A stretch of DNA of 13,842 nt from Halorhodospira sp. (GTDB taxonomy: Bacteria > Pseudomonadota > Gammaproteobacteria > Nitrococcales > Halorhodospiraceae): contig SKJZ01000204.1 of the NCBI GenBank assembly GCA_007121755.1, positions 1 through 13,842 of the forward strand. The letters are read 5' to 3'. The notes beneath the pieces are model-generated. The model saw only the letters and a program-made list of their open reading frames with translations, was not told the DNA's origin and did not search any database. The position numbers and the translations under genes were made by a program. Position 1 is the first letter of the stretch; the number at the start of each line of letters is the position of its first letter. Of this stretch, positions 6,456 through 12,694 are shown in pieces.

Positions 6456-7349
6456 ATGGCGGGAAAGAAGCGAGGTCTCGGGCGTGGGCTGGACGCGCTT
6501 TTGGGGGTCGAGCCCGGCGCGGTGATAACGGCGACCGATGAGAGCCAAGGCGGGGAGCTGCGAACGCTCCCGGTCGACTGGCTTGACCGGGGTCCGTATC
6601 AACCCCGGCGCCACTTTGATGAAGACGCCCTGCAGGAACTGGCCGATTCCATTCGGGCCCAGGGTGTGGTGCAGCCCATCGTTGTCCGCCCCGCGGGCGA
6701 ACAGCGCTATGAGATCGTCGCCGGTGAACGTCGTTGGCGGGCCGCCCAGTTGGCGGGGATGGAGGAGATCCCCGCGCTGGTGAGAGAGATCGCCGACGAG
6801 GCGGCCATCGCCGTCGGTTTGATCGAAAACCTGCAACGGCAAGATCTGAATCCGCTGGAAGCAGCCTCCGCTCTGAAGCGGTTGATCGACGACTTCGGCC
6901 TTTCGCACCAAGCAGCGGCCGAGGCGGTGGGGCGCTCCCGGACTGCGGTGACAAACCTTTTACGGCTGCTGGACCTCAATGAGGATGTCCAGCGGTTGAT
7001 TGACGAGGGCCACTTGGACGCCGGTCACGCAAAGGCGCTCGCTGGCCTAAGTGGCGGCCTGCAAAGCGAGGCTGCGGCGAGGGTCGCCAGCAAGGGCCTA
7101 TCGGTGCGCGAGACTGAGTTGCTGATCCGGCGGCTCCAGGGCGAGGCTGAGGAGGCGGCCCGCGCGGGAAGCGCCGACCAACATCAGCGCGCGGAAGATC
7201 CGGACTTGGAGCGTCTCCAGGAGGACCTGGCCCAACGTCTAGGCGCGGCCGTCGCCATCCAACACAGCCGCCGGCGGGGAAAGGGCTCGCTGGTTATTCG
7301 CTACAATAGCTTGGAAGAGCTTGACGGCATCCTCGGCCGCATTCGTTAG
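6456..7349 (+). CDS. parB: Chromosome-partitioning protein ParB (Spo0J family)
   Basis: ParB is the CTP-dependent DNA clamp that loads at parS and spreads along nearby DNA. The 297-residue protein begins with the basic peptide KKRGLGRGLDALLG, the ParA-stimulating tail of the family. The N-terminal CTP-binding domain shows PYQPRRHFD, the catalytic/CTP motif GERRWRA at residues 90-96 and ENLQRQDLNPLEA at 124-136. The helix-turn-helix that reads parS lies around 149-172 (LSHQAAAEAVGRSRTAV). A Glu/Ala-rich linker (about 225-250) leads to the C-terminal dimerisation domain ending in GSLVIRYNSLEELDGILGRI. GGAGG at 6444-6448 lies 7 nt before the start, 21 bp after parA. With the parS site at 2953-2972 the partition module is complete. 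A small hairpin begins at the last base of the stop codon. Confidence 0.98.
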   Translation: MAGKKRGLGRGLDALLGVEPGAVITATDESQGGELRTLPVDWLDRGPYQPRRHFDEDALQELADSIRAQGVVQPIVVRPAGEQRYEIVAGERRWRAAQLAGMEEIPALVREIADEAAIAVGLIENLQRQDLNPLEAASALKRLIDDFGLSHQAAAEAVGRSRTAVTNLLRLLDLNEDVQRLIDEGHLDAGHAKALAGLSGGLQSEAAARVASKGLSVRETELLIRRLQGEAEEAARAGSADQHQRAEDPDLERLQEDLAQRLGAAVAIQHSRRRGKGSLVIRYNSLEELDGILGRIR

Positions 7350-7366
7350 CGAGCGGTATCGCTCGC
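7349..7366 (+). terminator. Hairpin at the parB stop codon, weak terminator candidate
   Basis: GCGAGCG (7349-7355) pairs perfectly with CGCTCGC (7360-7366) around a GTAT loop, starting at the last base of the parB stop codon. No T-run follows, so it does not meet the rule for an intrinsic terminator. It could stabilise the 3' end of the par transcript or attenuate read-through into atp. Confidence 0.3.
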
Positions 7367-7380
7367 ACGGATATCCGCGG

Positions 7381-7409
7381 TTGATTCTAACGGGCACAGC
7401 CGATACACT
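7381..7409 (+). promoter_or_regulatory. Candidate sigma-70 promoter for the atp operon (upstream)
   Basis: TTGATT at 7381-7386 and TACACT at 7404-7409 are separated by exactly 17 bp; each box matches four of six consensus positions. It lies in the 149-bp spacer between parB and atpI, one of the few AT-rich stretches in the window. This is a pattern match only. Confidence 0.4.
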
Positions 7410-7426
7410 GCGCGCGCTCTAGCCCA

Positions 7427-7458
7427 TTGGATAAGTATCTGAAACCGCTTATATAAGC
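7427..7458 (+). promoter_or_regulatory. Second candidate atp promoter overlapping a 12-bp palindrome
   Basis: TTGGAT at 7427-7432 lies 17 bp before TATATA (7450-7455), or 19 bp before TATAAG (7452-7457). The -10 region sits inside the perfect palindrome GCTTATATAAGC (7447-7458). The palindrome might be an operator, or simply reflect an AT-rich -10 region. Transcription from here would give a leader of about 30-40 nt before atpI. Confidence 0.4.
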
Positions 7459-7498
7459 AAGAGTCGATGTTGCGGGAAGCGGGGTACGCGGGGGCCAC

Positions 7499-7921
7499 GT
7501 GCAGGAAAGCCATGTGCTGGATACCGGTTTCGAGCCGCATGGCTACTGGCGGAGCCGCCGGCCAGCCATAACGGTTGTCATCCGTGTCTTGGCCGGCCAA
7601 CTTATCTTGGGCGGGGCGGTAACAGGTGCCTGGTTTTTTGAGGCGCCCATCGCGGCGGCCGCGGCAGCCGCTGGGACGGCAATAGCGCTGCTTCCCACCC
7701 TTTACTTCGCCGTAAAGGTGTTTTCAAAGGCCCCGGGAAGCGCGCCGCATGAAGTGCTCCGCGCGCTCTACACCGGGGAGGCGGTGAAGCTGATCCTTAC
7801 GGCGGCGCTGTTCGCGATCGCGCTCCGTTGGTTCGGGGGACACTTTCTGCCGCTGATCACAGCATATGCCGCGGCGCTTGCTACGTACTGGTTTGTACTA
7901 TTGGGGAACCTGCGCGCCTGA
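7499..7921 (+). CDS. atpI: ATP synthase accessory protein AtpI (subunit I)
   Basis: AtpI is a small inner-membrane protein encoded first in many atp operons; it is dispensable but helps c-ring assembly and stability and is linked to Mg2+ transport in some bacteria. The 140-residue product has four predicted membrane segments at roughly 24-47, 49-75, 92-111 and 115-138, and the family-type motif YTGEAVK (91-97) before the third segment. Homology is recognised from topology, this motif and position rather than from strong overall identity, as is normal for this fast-evolving family. GTG 7499 is the first available start after an in-frame stop at 7454; the purine-rich region ahead of it is only a weak ribosome-binding site, and GTG 7514 is an alternative. 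It lies 15 bp before atpB. Confidence 0.88.
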   Translation: MQESHVLDTGFEPHGYWRSRRPAITVVIRVLAGQLILGGAVTGAWFFEAPIAAAAAAAGTAIALLPTLYFAVKVFSKAPGSAPHEVLRALYTGEAVKLILTAALFAIALRWFGGHFLPLITAYAAALATYWFVLLGNLRA

Positions 7922-7936
7922 TCGCTCAGGGAATCG

Positions 7937-8761
7937 ATGAACCCGGGGGGCTCTTTAGCCATGAATGTCGACGCCGGCAGCAATGCCACCGACTATATAC
8001 GTCACCATCTGACCAACCTGCGGCTGGATCTCACCACAGGGCAGATCGATTCGGAAGCCATGCACTTCTGGACGCTGCACGTCGATACGCTGGTGATGGT
8101 CTTCGGCCTCGGGGCGTTCTTCTGCTACATCTTTTGGCTCGGCGCACGCCAAGCTACCGCGGGCGTGCCAGGGGGATTGCAAAACTTTGTCGAGACGATG
8201 GTTGAGTTCATCGACAAGACGGTTAAAGAGACCTTCTCCGCGGAGAGCCGCGTGATCGCGCCGTTGGCGTTGACCATTTTCTGTTGGGTCTTCCTGATGA
8301 ACCTGATGGACCTGATCCCGATCGACATGGTGCCAAGCATCCTGTCCGCCGTCGGAGTCCCCTATTGGAAGGTTCTCCCGTCGGTCGACCTCAACTTGAC
8401 CTTCGGTCTGTCGCTCAGCGTCTTCGCTCTGATCATCATCTATAGCACCATGGGCAAGGGGCCCGGAGGCTTCATCAAGGAGTTGCTCTTCCACCCCTTC
8501 GGGCCGTGGCTGCTGCCGTTCAATCTTGTATTGAATATCGTTGAAATGGTCGCCAAGCCAATTTCGCTGTCCCTGCGGCTGTTCGGCAACCTCTACGCTG
8601 CGGAGCTGATCTTTATCCTGATCTCGCTGCTGCCGTGGTGGATTCAGTGGTCGCTGGGTACGCCGTGGGCCATCTTCCACATTCTTGTGGTGCCGCTACA
8701 GGCCTTTATCTTCATGATGCTCACCGTGGTCTATCTCGCCATGGCCTACGAGCACCATTAA
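7937..8761 (+). CDS. atpB: F0F1 ATP synthase subunit a (AtpB)
   Basis: Subunit a forms the two proton half-channels beside the c-ring in the inner membrane. The family core is clear: DYIRHHLTNLRLDL near the N-terminus, APLALTIFCWVFLMNLMDLIPIDMVP, and KPISLSLRLFGNLYAAELIF followed by PWAIFHILVVPLQAFIF. With ATG 7937 as start, the essential Arg is residue 214 (Arg210 in E. coli), with Asn218, Glu223, His248 and Gln255 matching E. coli Asn214, Glu219, His245 and Gln252. All proton-path residues are therefore present. Length is 274 residues (E. coli 271). ATG 7961 is a plausible alternative (266 residues) and gives an N-terminus closer to E. coli. I kept 7937 because AGGGA at 7928-7932 lies just upstream. 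Either way the gene is certain. Confidence 0.97.
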   Translation: MNPGGSLAMNVDAGSNATDYIRHHLTNLRLDLTTGQIDSEAMHFWTLHVDTLVMVFGLGAFFCYIFWLGARQATAGVPGGLQNFVETMVEFIDKTVKETFSAESRVIAPLALTIFCWVFLMNLMDLIPIDMVPSILSAVGVPYWKVLPSVDLNLTFGLSLSVFALIIIYSTMGKGPGGFIKELLFHPFGPWLLPFNLVLNIVEMVAKPISLSLRLFGNLYAAELIFILISLLPWWIQWSLGTPWAIFHILVVPLQAFIFMMLTVVYLAMAYEHH

Positions 8762-8804
8762 CTAAGTCAGCTAACGAAAAGATCACCTCGAACTTTCGAA
8801 CCTC

Positions 8805-8810
8805 AGGAGG
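8805..8810 (+). promoter_or_regulatory. Strong ribosome-binding site of atpE
   Basis: A consensus AGGAGG ends 6 nt before the atpE ATG. It follows a 55-nt atpB-atpE spacer (8762-8816) that is A/T-richer than its surroundings. In E. coli the equivalent spacer is a translational enhancer that lets the c subunit be made in excess; the same role here is inferred from position. Confidence 0.75.
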
Positions 8811-8816
8811 AACCAA

Positions 8817-9104
8817 ATGGAACTCGCAGCTCTCATCGCAGACGTTCAAGGCGTTACCGCCATCACGGTGGGCATCCTGATCGGCGCCGGCGCCCTTGGA
8901 ACCGGAATTGGCTTCGGGCTGCTCGGCGGCAAATTCCTGGAGGGTGTTGCCCGCCAGCCTGAGATGGCGCCGATGCTGCAGGTACGCATGTTCCTGGTCG
9001 CCGGCCTGCTCGACGCGGTGGCCATGATCGGCGTCGGCATTGCGCTGTTCTTTACCTTCGCCAACCCGTTCCTGGGCGCAGTGGAGGCCGCGGCCGGCGC
9101 TTAA
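8817..9104 (+). CDS. atpE: F0F1 ATP synthase subunit c (AtpE)
   Basis: Subunit c is the membrane hairpin that forms the rotating c-ring. The 95-residue protein has two hydrophobic helices (about 13-37 and 53-85) joined by the polar loop ARQPEM, with the RQP motif at 46-48 that contacts gamma and epsilon. The ion-carrying carboxylate is Asp66 in AGLLDAVAMIGVG, equivalent to Asp61 in E. coli. An aspartate without the Gln/Ser ligand set of Na+-type rings points to proton coupling. The first helix carries a glycine-rich packing stretch (GAGALGTGIGFGLLGG). The protein is longer than the 79-residue E. coli subunit, with extra residues at both ends, chiefly a C-terminal NPFLGAVEAAAGA tail. Identity is certain. 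Confidence 0.98.
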   Translation: MELAALIADVQGVTAITVGILIGAGALGTGIGFGLLGGKFLEGVARQPEMAPMLQVRMFLVAGLLDAVAMIGVGIALFFTFANPFLGAVEAAAGA

Positions 9105-9126
9105 GGCGCCGCCGCAGCCGACTCCC

Positions 9127-9135
9127 TAAGGAGGT
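9127..9135 (+). promoter_or_regulatory. Perfect Shine-Dalgarno for the GTG start of atpF
   Basis: TAAGGAGGT is a full nine-base complement to the canonical 16S rRNA 3' end and lies 6 nt before GTG 9142. Such a strong site probably compensates for the weaker start codon and decides the start. Confidence 0.85.
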
Positions 9136-9141
9136 GCAACC

Positions 9142-9612
9142 GTGAACTTTGGTGCCACGTTTTGGGGGCCGATGATCAGCTTCGCGCTGTTTGTCTGGTT
9201 CACCATGAAGTACGTCTGGCCTCCGATTCAGCAGGCGTTGGCCGATCGGCAGCAGCAAATCGCCGACGGCTTGGCCGCCGGGGAGCGCGGTCAGCAAGAG
9301 TTGGAGAAGGCCCGCGAAGAAGTGGCGGCCCTGCTTAAAGAGGCACGGGAGCAGGCCAGCCAGATCATCAGCCAGGCCAACAAGCGCCAAGCCGAGTTGG
9401 TCGATGAGGCCCGCGCCGAAGCGCGCGCCGAGGGCGAGCGAATCCTCTCGGCGGCCCGCGAGGAAGTCGAGCGCGAGGTCCAGCAGGCCCGCGAGGCATT
9501 GCGCCGTGAGGTGGCCGATATCGCCATGGCGGCGAGCGGGCGGATCCTTAAGCGTGAGGTGGACGCCAAGGCGCATCAGGATCTGATCGACGAGCTGGCG
9601 GCGCAAATCTAG
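9142..9612 (+). CDS. atpF: F0F1 ATP synthase subunit b (AtpF)
   Basis: Subunit b forms the peripheral stalk as a dimer linking subunit a in the membrane to delta and alpha. The 156-residue protein is the same length as in E. coli. One N-terminal membrane helix (about 6-26, GPMISFALFVWFTMKYVWPP) is followed by a long, highly charged helical coiled coil rich in Ala, Glu, Arg and Gln (ADGLAAGERGQQELEKAREE, ASQIISQANKRQAELVDEAR), ending in a C-terminal delta-binding region (VADIAMAASGRILKREVD). The GTG start is fixed by the perfect Shine-Dalgarno and by matching the MN...FGATFWG N-terminus of the family. Only one b-type gene is present in the operon, so the dimer should be homomeric. Confidence 0.98.
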   Translation: MNFGATFWGPMISFALFVWFTMKYVWPPIQQALADRQQQIADGLAAGERGQQELEKAREEVAALLKEAREQASQIISQANKRQAELVDEARAEARAEGERILSAAREEVEREVQQAREALRREVADIAMAASGRILKREVDAKAHQDLIDELAAQI

Positions 9613-9620
9613 GAGGCCCC

Positions 9621-10154
9621 ATGGCCGAACGAACGACTTTGGCACGGCCTTACGCCCGCGCGGTCTTCGAACTGACCGGTGACGGCGCCGCGCGGCAGCG
9701 ATGGTCGGACCGCCTGGCGGCGCTGATGCAGGTGGTCACCCATCCGGAGGTGGAGCCGCTGTTGACCAGCCCCCGGTTGTCGGCCGAGGAGTTGGCCGGC
9801 GTCGTGGCCGAGGTCGCGGGTGTTGAGGACGACCAGGGCAAGAACTTCGTCCGGGTCGTCGCCGATGCGCGCCGGCTCCAGTTGATGCCGGAGATCGCCG
9901 CGGTCTATGAGCAGCTGCGCGCCGAGGCTGAGGGCGCCTTGGACGTCGAAGTAGCATCGGCGCAACCGCTGTCCGAAGCGCAGCAGGAGCAGCTGGCCAT
10001 TGCGTTGCAGCGGCGCATGGGGCGCGAGATCAGGCTTCACGCACGGGTAGACGAATCGCTCATCGGCGGCGCCATCATCCGCGCCGGCGATACCACCATT
10101 GACGGCTCGGTGCAGGGAAAGCTGGCGCGGCTCTCCAGTGCACTGGTTCATTGA
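9621..10154 (+). CDS. atpH: F0F1 ATP synthase subunit delta (AtpH)
   Basis: Delta (OSCP in mitochondria) joins the peripheral stalk to the top of the alpha3beta3 head. The 177-residue length equals that of E. coli. The N-terminal domain begins with the family motif TLARPYARAVFEL and includes KNFVRVVADARRLQLMPEI. The C-terminal part has the conserved VDESLIGGAIIRAGDTTIDGS signature region and KLARLSSAL. AGGAGG at 9611-9616 overlaps the atpF stop codon and lies 4 nt before the ATG, so translation is likely coupled to atpF. Confidence 0.97.
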   Translation: MAERTTLARPYARAVFELTGDGAARQRWSDRLAALMQVVTHPEVEPLLTSPRLSAEELAGVVAEVAGVEDDQGKNFVRVVADARRLQLMPEIAAVYEQLRAEAEGALDVEVASAQPLSEAQQEQLAIALQRRMGREIRLHARVDESLIGGAIIRAGDTTIDGSVQGKLARLSSALVH

Positions 10155-10166
10155 CGAGGTAGCATG

Positions 10167-11708
10167 ATGCAACTGAATCCATCGGAGATCAGCGAGCTCA
10201 TCAAGCGCCGCATCCAGTCTTTCGAGGCGGTGGCCGAGGCTCGCAACGAAGGTACGGTGGTCAGTGTCGGTGACGGCATTTGCCGCATTCACGGACTGGC
10301 CGACGCCATGCTCGGGGAGATGCTCGAGTTTCCGGGAGAGACTTACGGATTGGCGCTGAACTTGGAGCGCGACTCGGTAGGTGCGGTGCTCCTGGGCGAA
10401 TACGAGCACATCACGGAAGGCGCCACGGTGAAATGCACCGGCCGCATCCTGGAGGTTCCGGTTGGCGATGCCCTGCTCGGACGCGTGGTGGACGCCCTCG
10501 GCTTCCCCATGGACGGCAAGGGGCCGATCGAAACCGAACGCACCGAACCGATTGAGAAAGTGGCACCGGGTGTAATTACCCGCCAGTCGGTGGACCAGCC
10601 GGTCCAGACCGGCTTGAAGGCCATCGACGCCATGGTGCCGATCGGCCGGGGGCAGCGCGAGTTGATCATCGGCGACCGTCAGACCGGCAAGACCGCGGTT
10701 GCGATCGATACGATTATCAACCAGAAGGGCAGCGGCATTAAGTGCATCTACGTCGCCGTCGGCCAGAAGAACTCCTCCATCGCCAACGTGGTAAGCAAGC
10801 TGGAAGAGCACGGCGCCATGGAGCACACCATTGTGGTGGCGGCGCCGGCGGCCGATTCGGCGGCGATGCAGTACATTGCCCCATATGCCGGGTGCGCCAT
10901 GGGCGAGTACTTCCGTGACCGGGGCGAGGATGCCCTGATCGTGTACGACGACCTGACCAAGCAGGCCTGGGCCTACCGGCAGGTCTCCCTGCTGCTGCGC
11001 CGTCCGCCTGGCCGCGAAGCGTATCCGGGCGACGTCTTCTACCTCCACTCCCGGCTGTTGGAGCGCGCCGCGCGCATCAACGAGAAAGAGGTGGAGCGGC
11101 GTACGAACGGCGAGGTCAAGGGGCGGACCGGGTCACTGACTGCCCTGCCCGTCATTGAGACTCAGGCCGGCGACGTGTCCGCATTCGTGCCTACCAACGT
11201 GATCTCTATCACGGACGGTCAGATCTACTTGGAGACGGATCTGTTCAACGCCAATATCCGCCCTGCGATCAATGCGGGCCTTTCGGTCTCGCGTGTCGGC
11301 GGCGCGGCCCAGACGACCATTATCAAAAAGCTGGGTGGCGGCGTGCGGTTGGCCTTGGCCCAGTACCGCGAATTGGCGGCATTCTCCCAGTTCGCCTCCG
11401 ACCTCGACGAGGCTACCCGCGCTCAACTCGAGCGCGGCCAGCGGACCATGGAGCTGATGAAACAACCTCAGTACCAGCCGCTATCCATTGGCGAGATGGC
11501 GTTCATTCTGTTCGCCGGCAACGAGGGCTACATCGACGACGTCGAGCTGGAAAAGGTCGGGAGCTTCGAGAAGGCACTGCTCGACTACGTCCGCTCCGAG
11601 TGTAAGGAGCTCGTCGATAAGATCACCGAGAGCGGTGATTACAACGATGAGATCCAGGCGGAGATGCGCAAGGCCGTGGACCAGTTCAAGGCGAACCGGA
11701 CTTGGTAA
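10167..11708 (+). CDS. atpA: F0F1 ATP synthase subunit alpha (AtpA)
   Basis: Alpha forms the non-catalytic nucleotide sites of the F1 head and supplies the arginine finger to the catalytic beta sites. The 513-residue protein begins MQLNPSEISELIKRRI and matches the E. coli length exactly. Walker A GDRQTGKT is at residues 169-176 and the arginine finger in SVSRVGG is Arg376, both with E. coli numbering. Other conserved blocks are GRVVDALGFPMDGKGP, QVSLLLRRPPGREAYPGDVF, TQAGDVSAFVPTNVISITDG and the C-terminal QYRELAAFSQFASDLD. Two ATGs stand in tandem at 10164 and 10167; the second is preferred because it matches family N-termini and leaves 6 nt after GAGGT (10156-10160). The gap to atpH is only 12 bp. 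Confidence 0.99.
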   Translation: MQLNPSEISELIKRRIQSFEAVAEARNEGTVVSVGDGICRIHGLADAMLGEMLEFPGETYGLALNLERDSVGAVLLGEYEHITEGATVKCTGRILEVPVGDALLGRVVDALGFPMDGKGPIETERTEPIEKVAPGVITRQSVDQPVQTGLKAIDAMVPIGRGQRELIIGDRQTGKTAVAIDTIINQKGSGIKCIYVAVGQKNSSIANVVSKLEEHGAMEHTIVVAAPAADSAAMQYIAPYAGCAMGEYFRDRGEDALIVYDDLTKQAWAYRQVSLLLRRPPGREAYPGDVFYLHSRLLERAARINEKEVERRTNGEVKGRTGSLTALPVIETQAGDVSAFVPTNVISITDGQIYLETDLFNANIRPAINAGLSVSRVGGAAQTTIIKKLGGGVRLALAQYRELAAFSQFASDLDEATRAQLERGQRTMELMKQPQYQPLSIGEMAFILFAGNEGYIDDVELEKVGSFEKALLDYVRSECKELVDKITESGDYNDEIQAEMRKAVDQFKANRTW

Positions 11709-11768
11709 CGCGCCGGGGCGCTGCCCGCTTCGCCACTACGGCAACGACCACGAACGAAGGGTGACGGC

Positions 11769-12632
11769 ATGGCCGGTGCGAAGGAAGTCAAAACAAAGAT
11801 CAAGAGCGTACAAAACACGCAGAAGATCACCAGCGCCATGGAGATGGTGGCCGCGTCGAAGATGCGCCGGGCGCAGGAGCGTATGCAGGCAACGCGCCCG
11901 TACGCGCGAAAGATGCGGGAGGCTATCGGCCACCTGGCCGGTGCCAACCCCGACTATATCCACCCGTTTCTCGTCCAACGTGAGGAGGTCAAGCGGGTCG
12001 GCTATATCATTCTGTCGAGTGACCGCGGCCTCTGCGGCGGTTTGAACATCAACCTGTTCAAAACCGTCGTGGCTGATATGCGCCAGTGGAACGACAAGGG
12101 AGTGGGGGCGGATATCGTCCCGTTCGGCTCCAAGGGTCTCAGCTTTTTCGAGCGCATCGGCGCCCCGATAACGGCCGAACTGCGCGATCTGGGGGATCGC
12201 CCGGAGCTATCCCAGCTGATCGGGCCGGTGAAGGTGTTGCTCGACGCGTATAGCGAAGGGCGCGTCGATCGGGTCATGCTGGTCGGCAACCGGTTTGTGA
12301 ACACCATGACCCAGCGCCCGGAGATACGCCGCTTGGTGCCGGTGGAACCGGTACACGACGAGGAGATGCCGGAGAACTGGGACTACATCTATGAGCCGGA
12401 CGCCGGGTCGCTTTTGGACGACGTCTTGCGGCGCTACGTTGAGTCCCAGGTCTATCAGGGCATGGCCGAAAACATCGCGTGCGAGATGGCCGCAAGGATG
12501 ATCGCCATGAAGAGCGCCACCGACAACGCGGCGGATATCATTAACGAACTGCAGATTACGTACAACAAAGCCCGCCAGGCGTCGATCACCCAGGAGCTTT
12601 CGGAAATCGTGGCCGGCGCGGAAGCGGTATAG
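11769..12632 (+). CDS. atpG: F0F1 ATP synthase subunit gamma (AtpG)
   Basis: Gamma is the central rotating shaft inside the alpha3beta3 head and couples c-ring rotation to catalysis. The 287 residues equal the E. coli length. The N-terminal helix starts with MAGAKEVKTKIKSVQNTQKITSAMEMVAASKM, a near-invariant block. The central Rossmann-like domain holds LSSDRGLCGGLN and VPFGSKG. The C-terminal helix that pairs with the N-terminal one in a coiled coil ends with the family signature ITQELSEIVAGAEA (273-286). AAGGGTG at 11757-11763 lies 5 nt before the ATG. A 60-bp spacer separates it from atpA and a 62-bp spacer from atpD. Confidence 0.98.
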   Translation: MAGAKEVKTKIKSVQNTQKITSAMEMVAASKMRRAQERMQATRPYARKMREAIGHLAGANPDYIHPFLVQREEVKRVGYIILSSDRGLCGGLNINLFKTVVADMRQWNDKGVGADIVPFGSKGLSFFERIGAPITAELRDLGDRPELSQLIGPVKVLLDAYSEGRVDRVMLVGNRFVNTMTQRPEIRRLVPVEPVHDEEMPENWDYIYEPDAGSLLDDVLRRYVESQVYQGMAENIACEMAARMIAMKSATDNAADIINELQITYNKARQASITQELSEIVAGAEAV

Positions 12633-12654
12633 ACGAAATCAGCACAGTATCCAA

Positions 12655-12669
12655 CGGGCCGCGGGCCCG
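12655..12669 (+). other. Small GC hairpin between atpG and atpD
   Basis: CGGGCC (12655-12660) and GGCCCG (12664-12669) form a perfect 6-bp stem around a GCG loop in the 62-bp atpG-atpD spacer. No T-run follows, so it is not an intrinsic terminator. It might affect mRNA processing or relative beta-subunit expression. The structure is seen; any role is speculative. Confidence 0.4.
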
Positions 12670-12694
12670 CGACATTGAACTTGAGGGGATCGGA

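Noticed and set aside
5979..6911. 310-codon antisense open frame opposite parA and parB
   Set aside because: Same reason: a codon-bias shadow across two real genes with no start signal or domain.
9095..9111. Small inverted repeat (CGGCGC/GCGCCG) around the atpE stop codon as a terminator
   Set aside because: Only 6 bp, it overlaps coding sequence, has no T-run, and is followed at once by the strong atpF ribosome-binding site.
9609..11048. 479-codon antisense open frame opposite atpH and atpA
   Set aside because: It lies entirely against two highly conserved genes and is explained by their GC-biased codon use; the translation has no recognisable domain.
11488..12045. 185-codon forward frame spanning the end of atpA and the start of atpG
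   Set aside because: It lies out of frame over two certain genes, and its Arg/Ser-rich translation is typical of a frame-shifted GC-rich gene.
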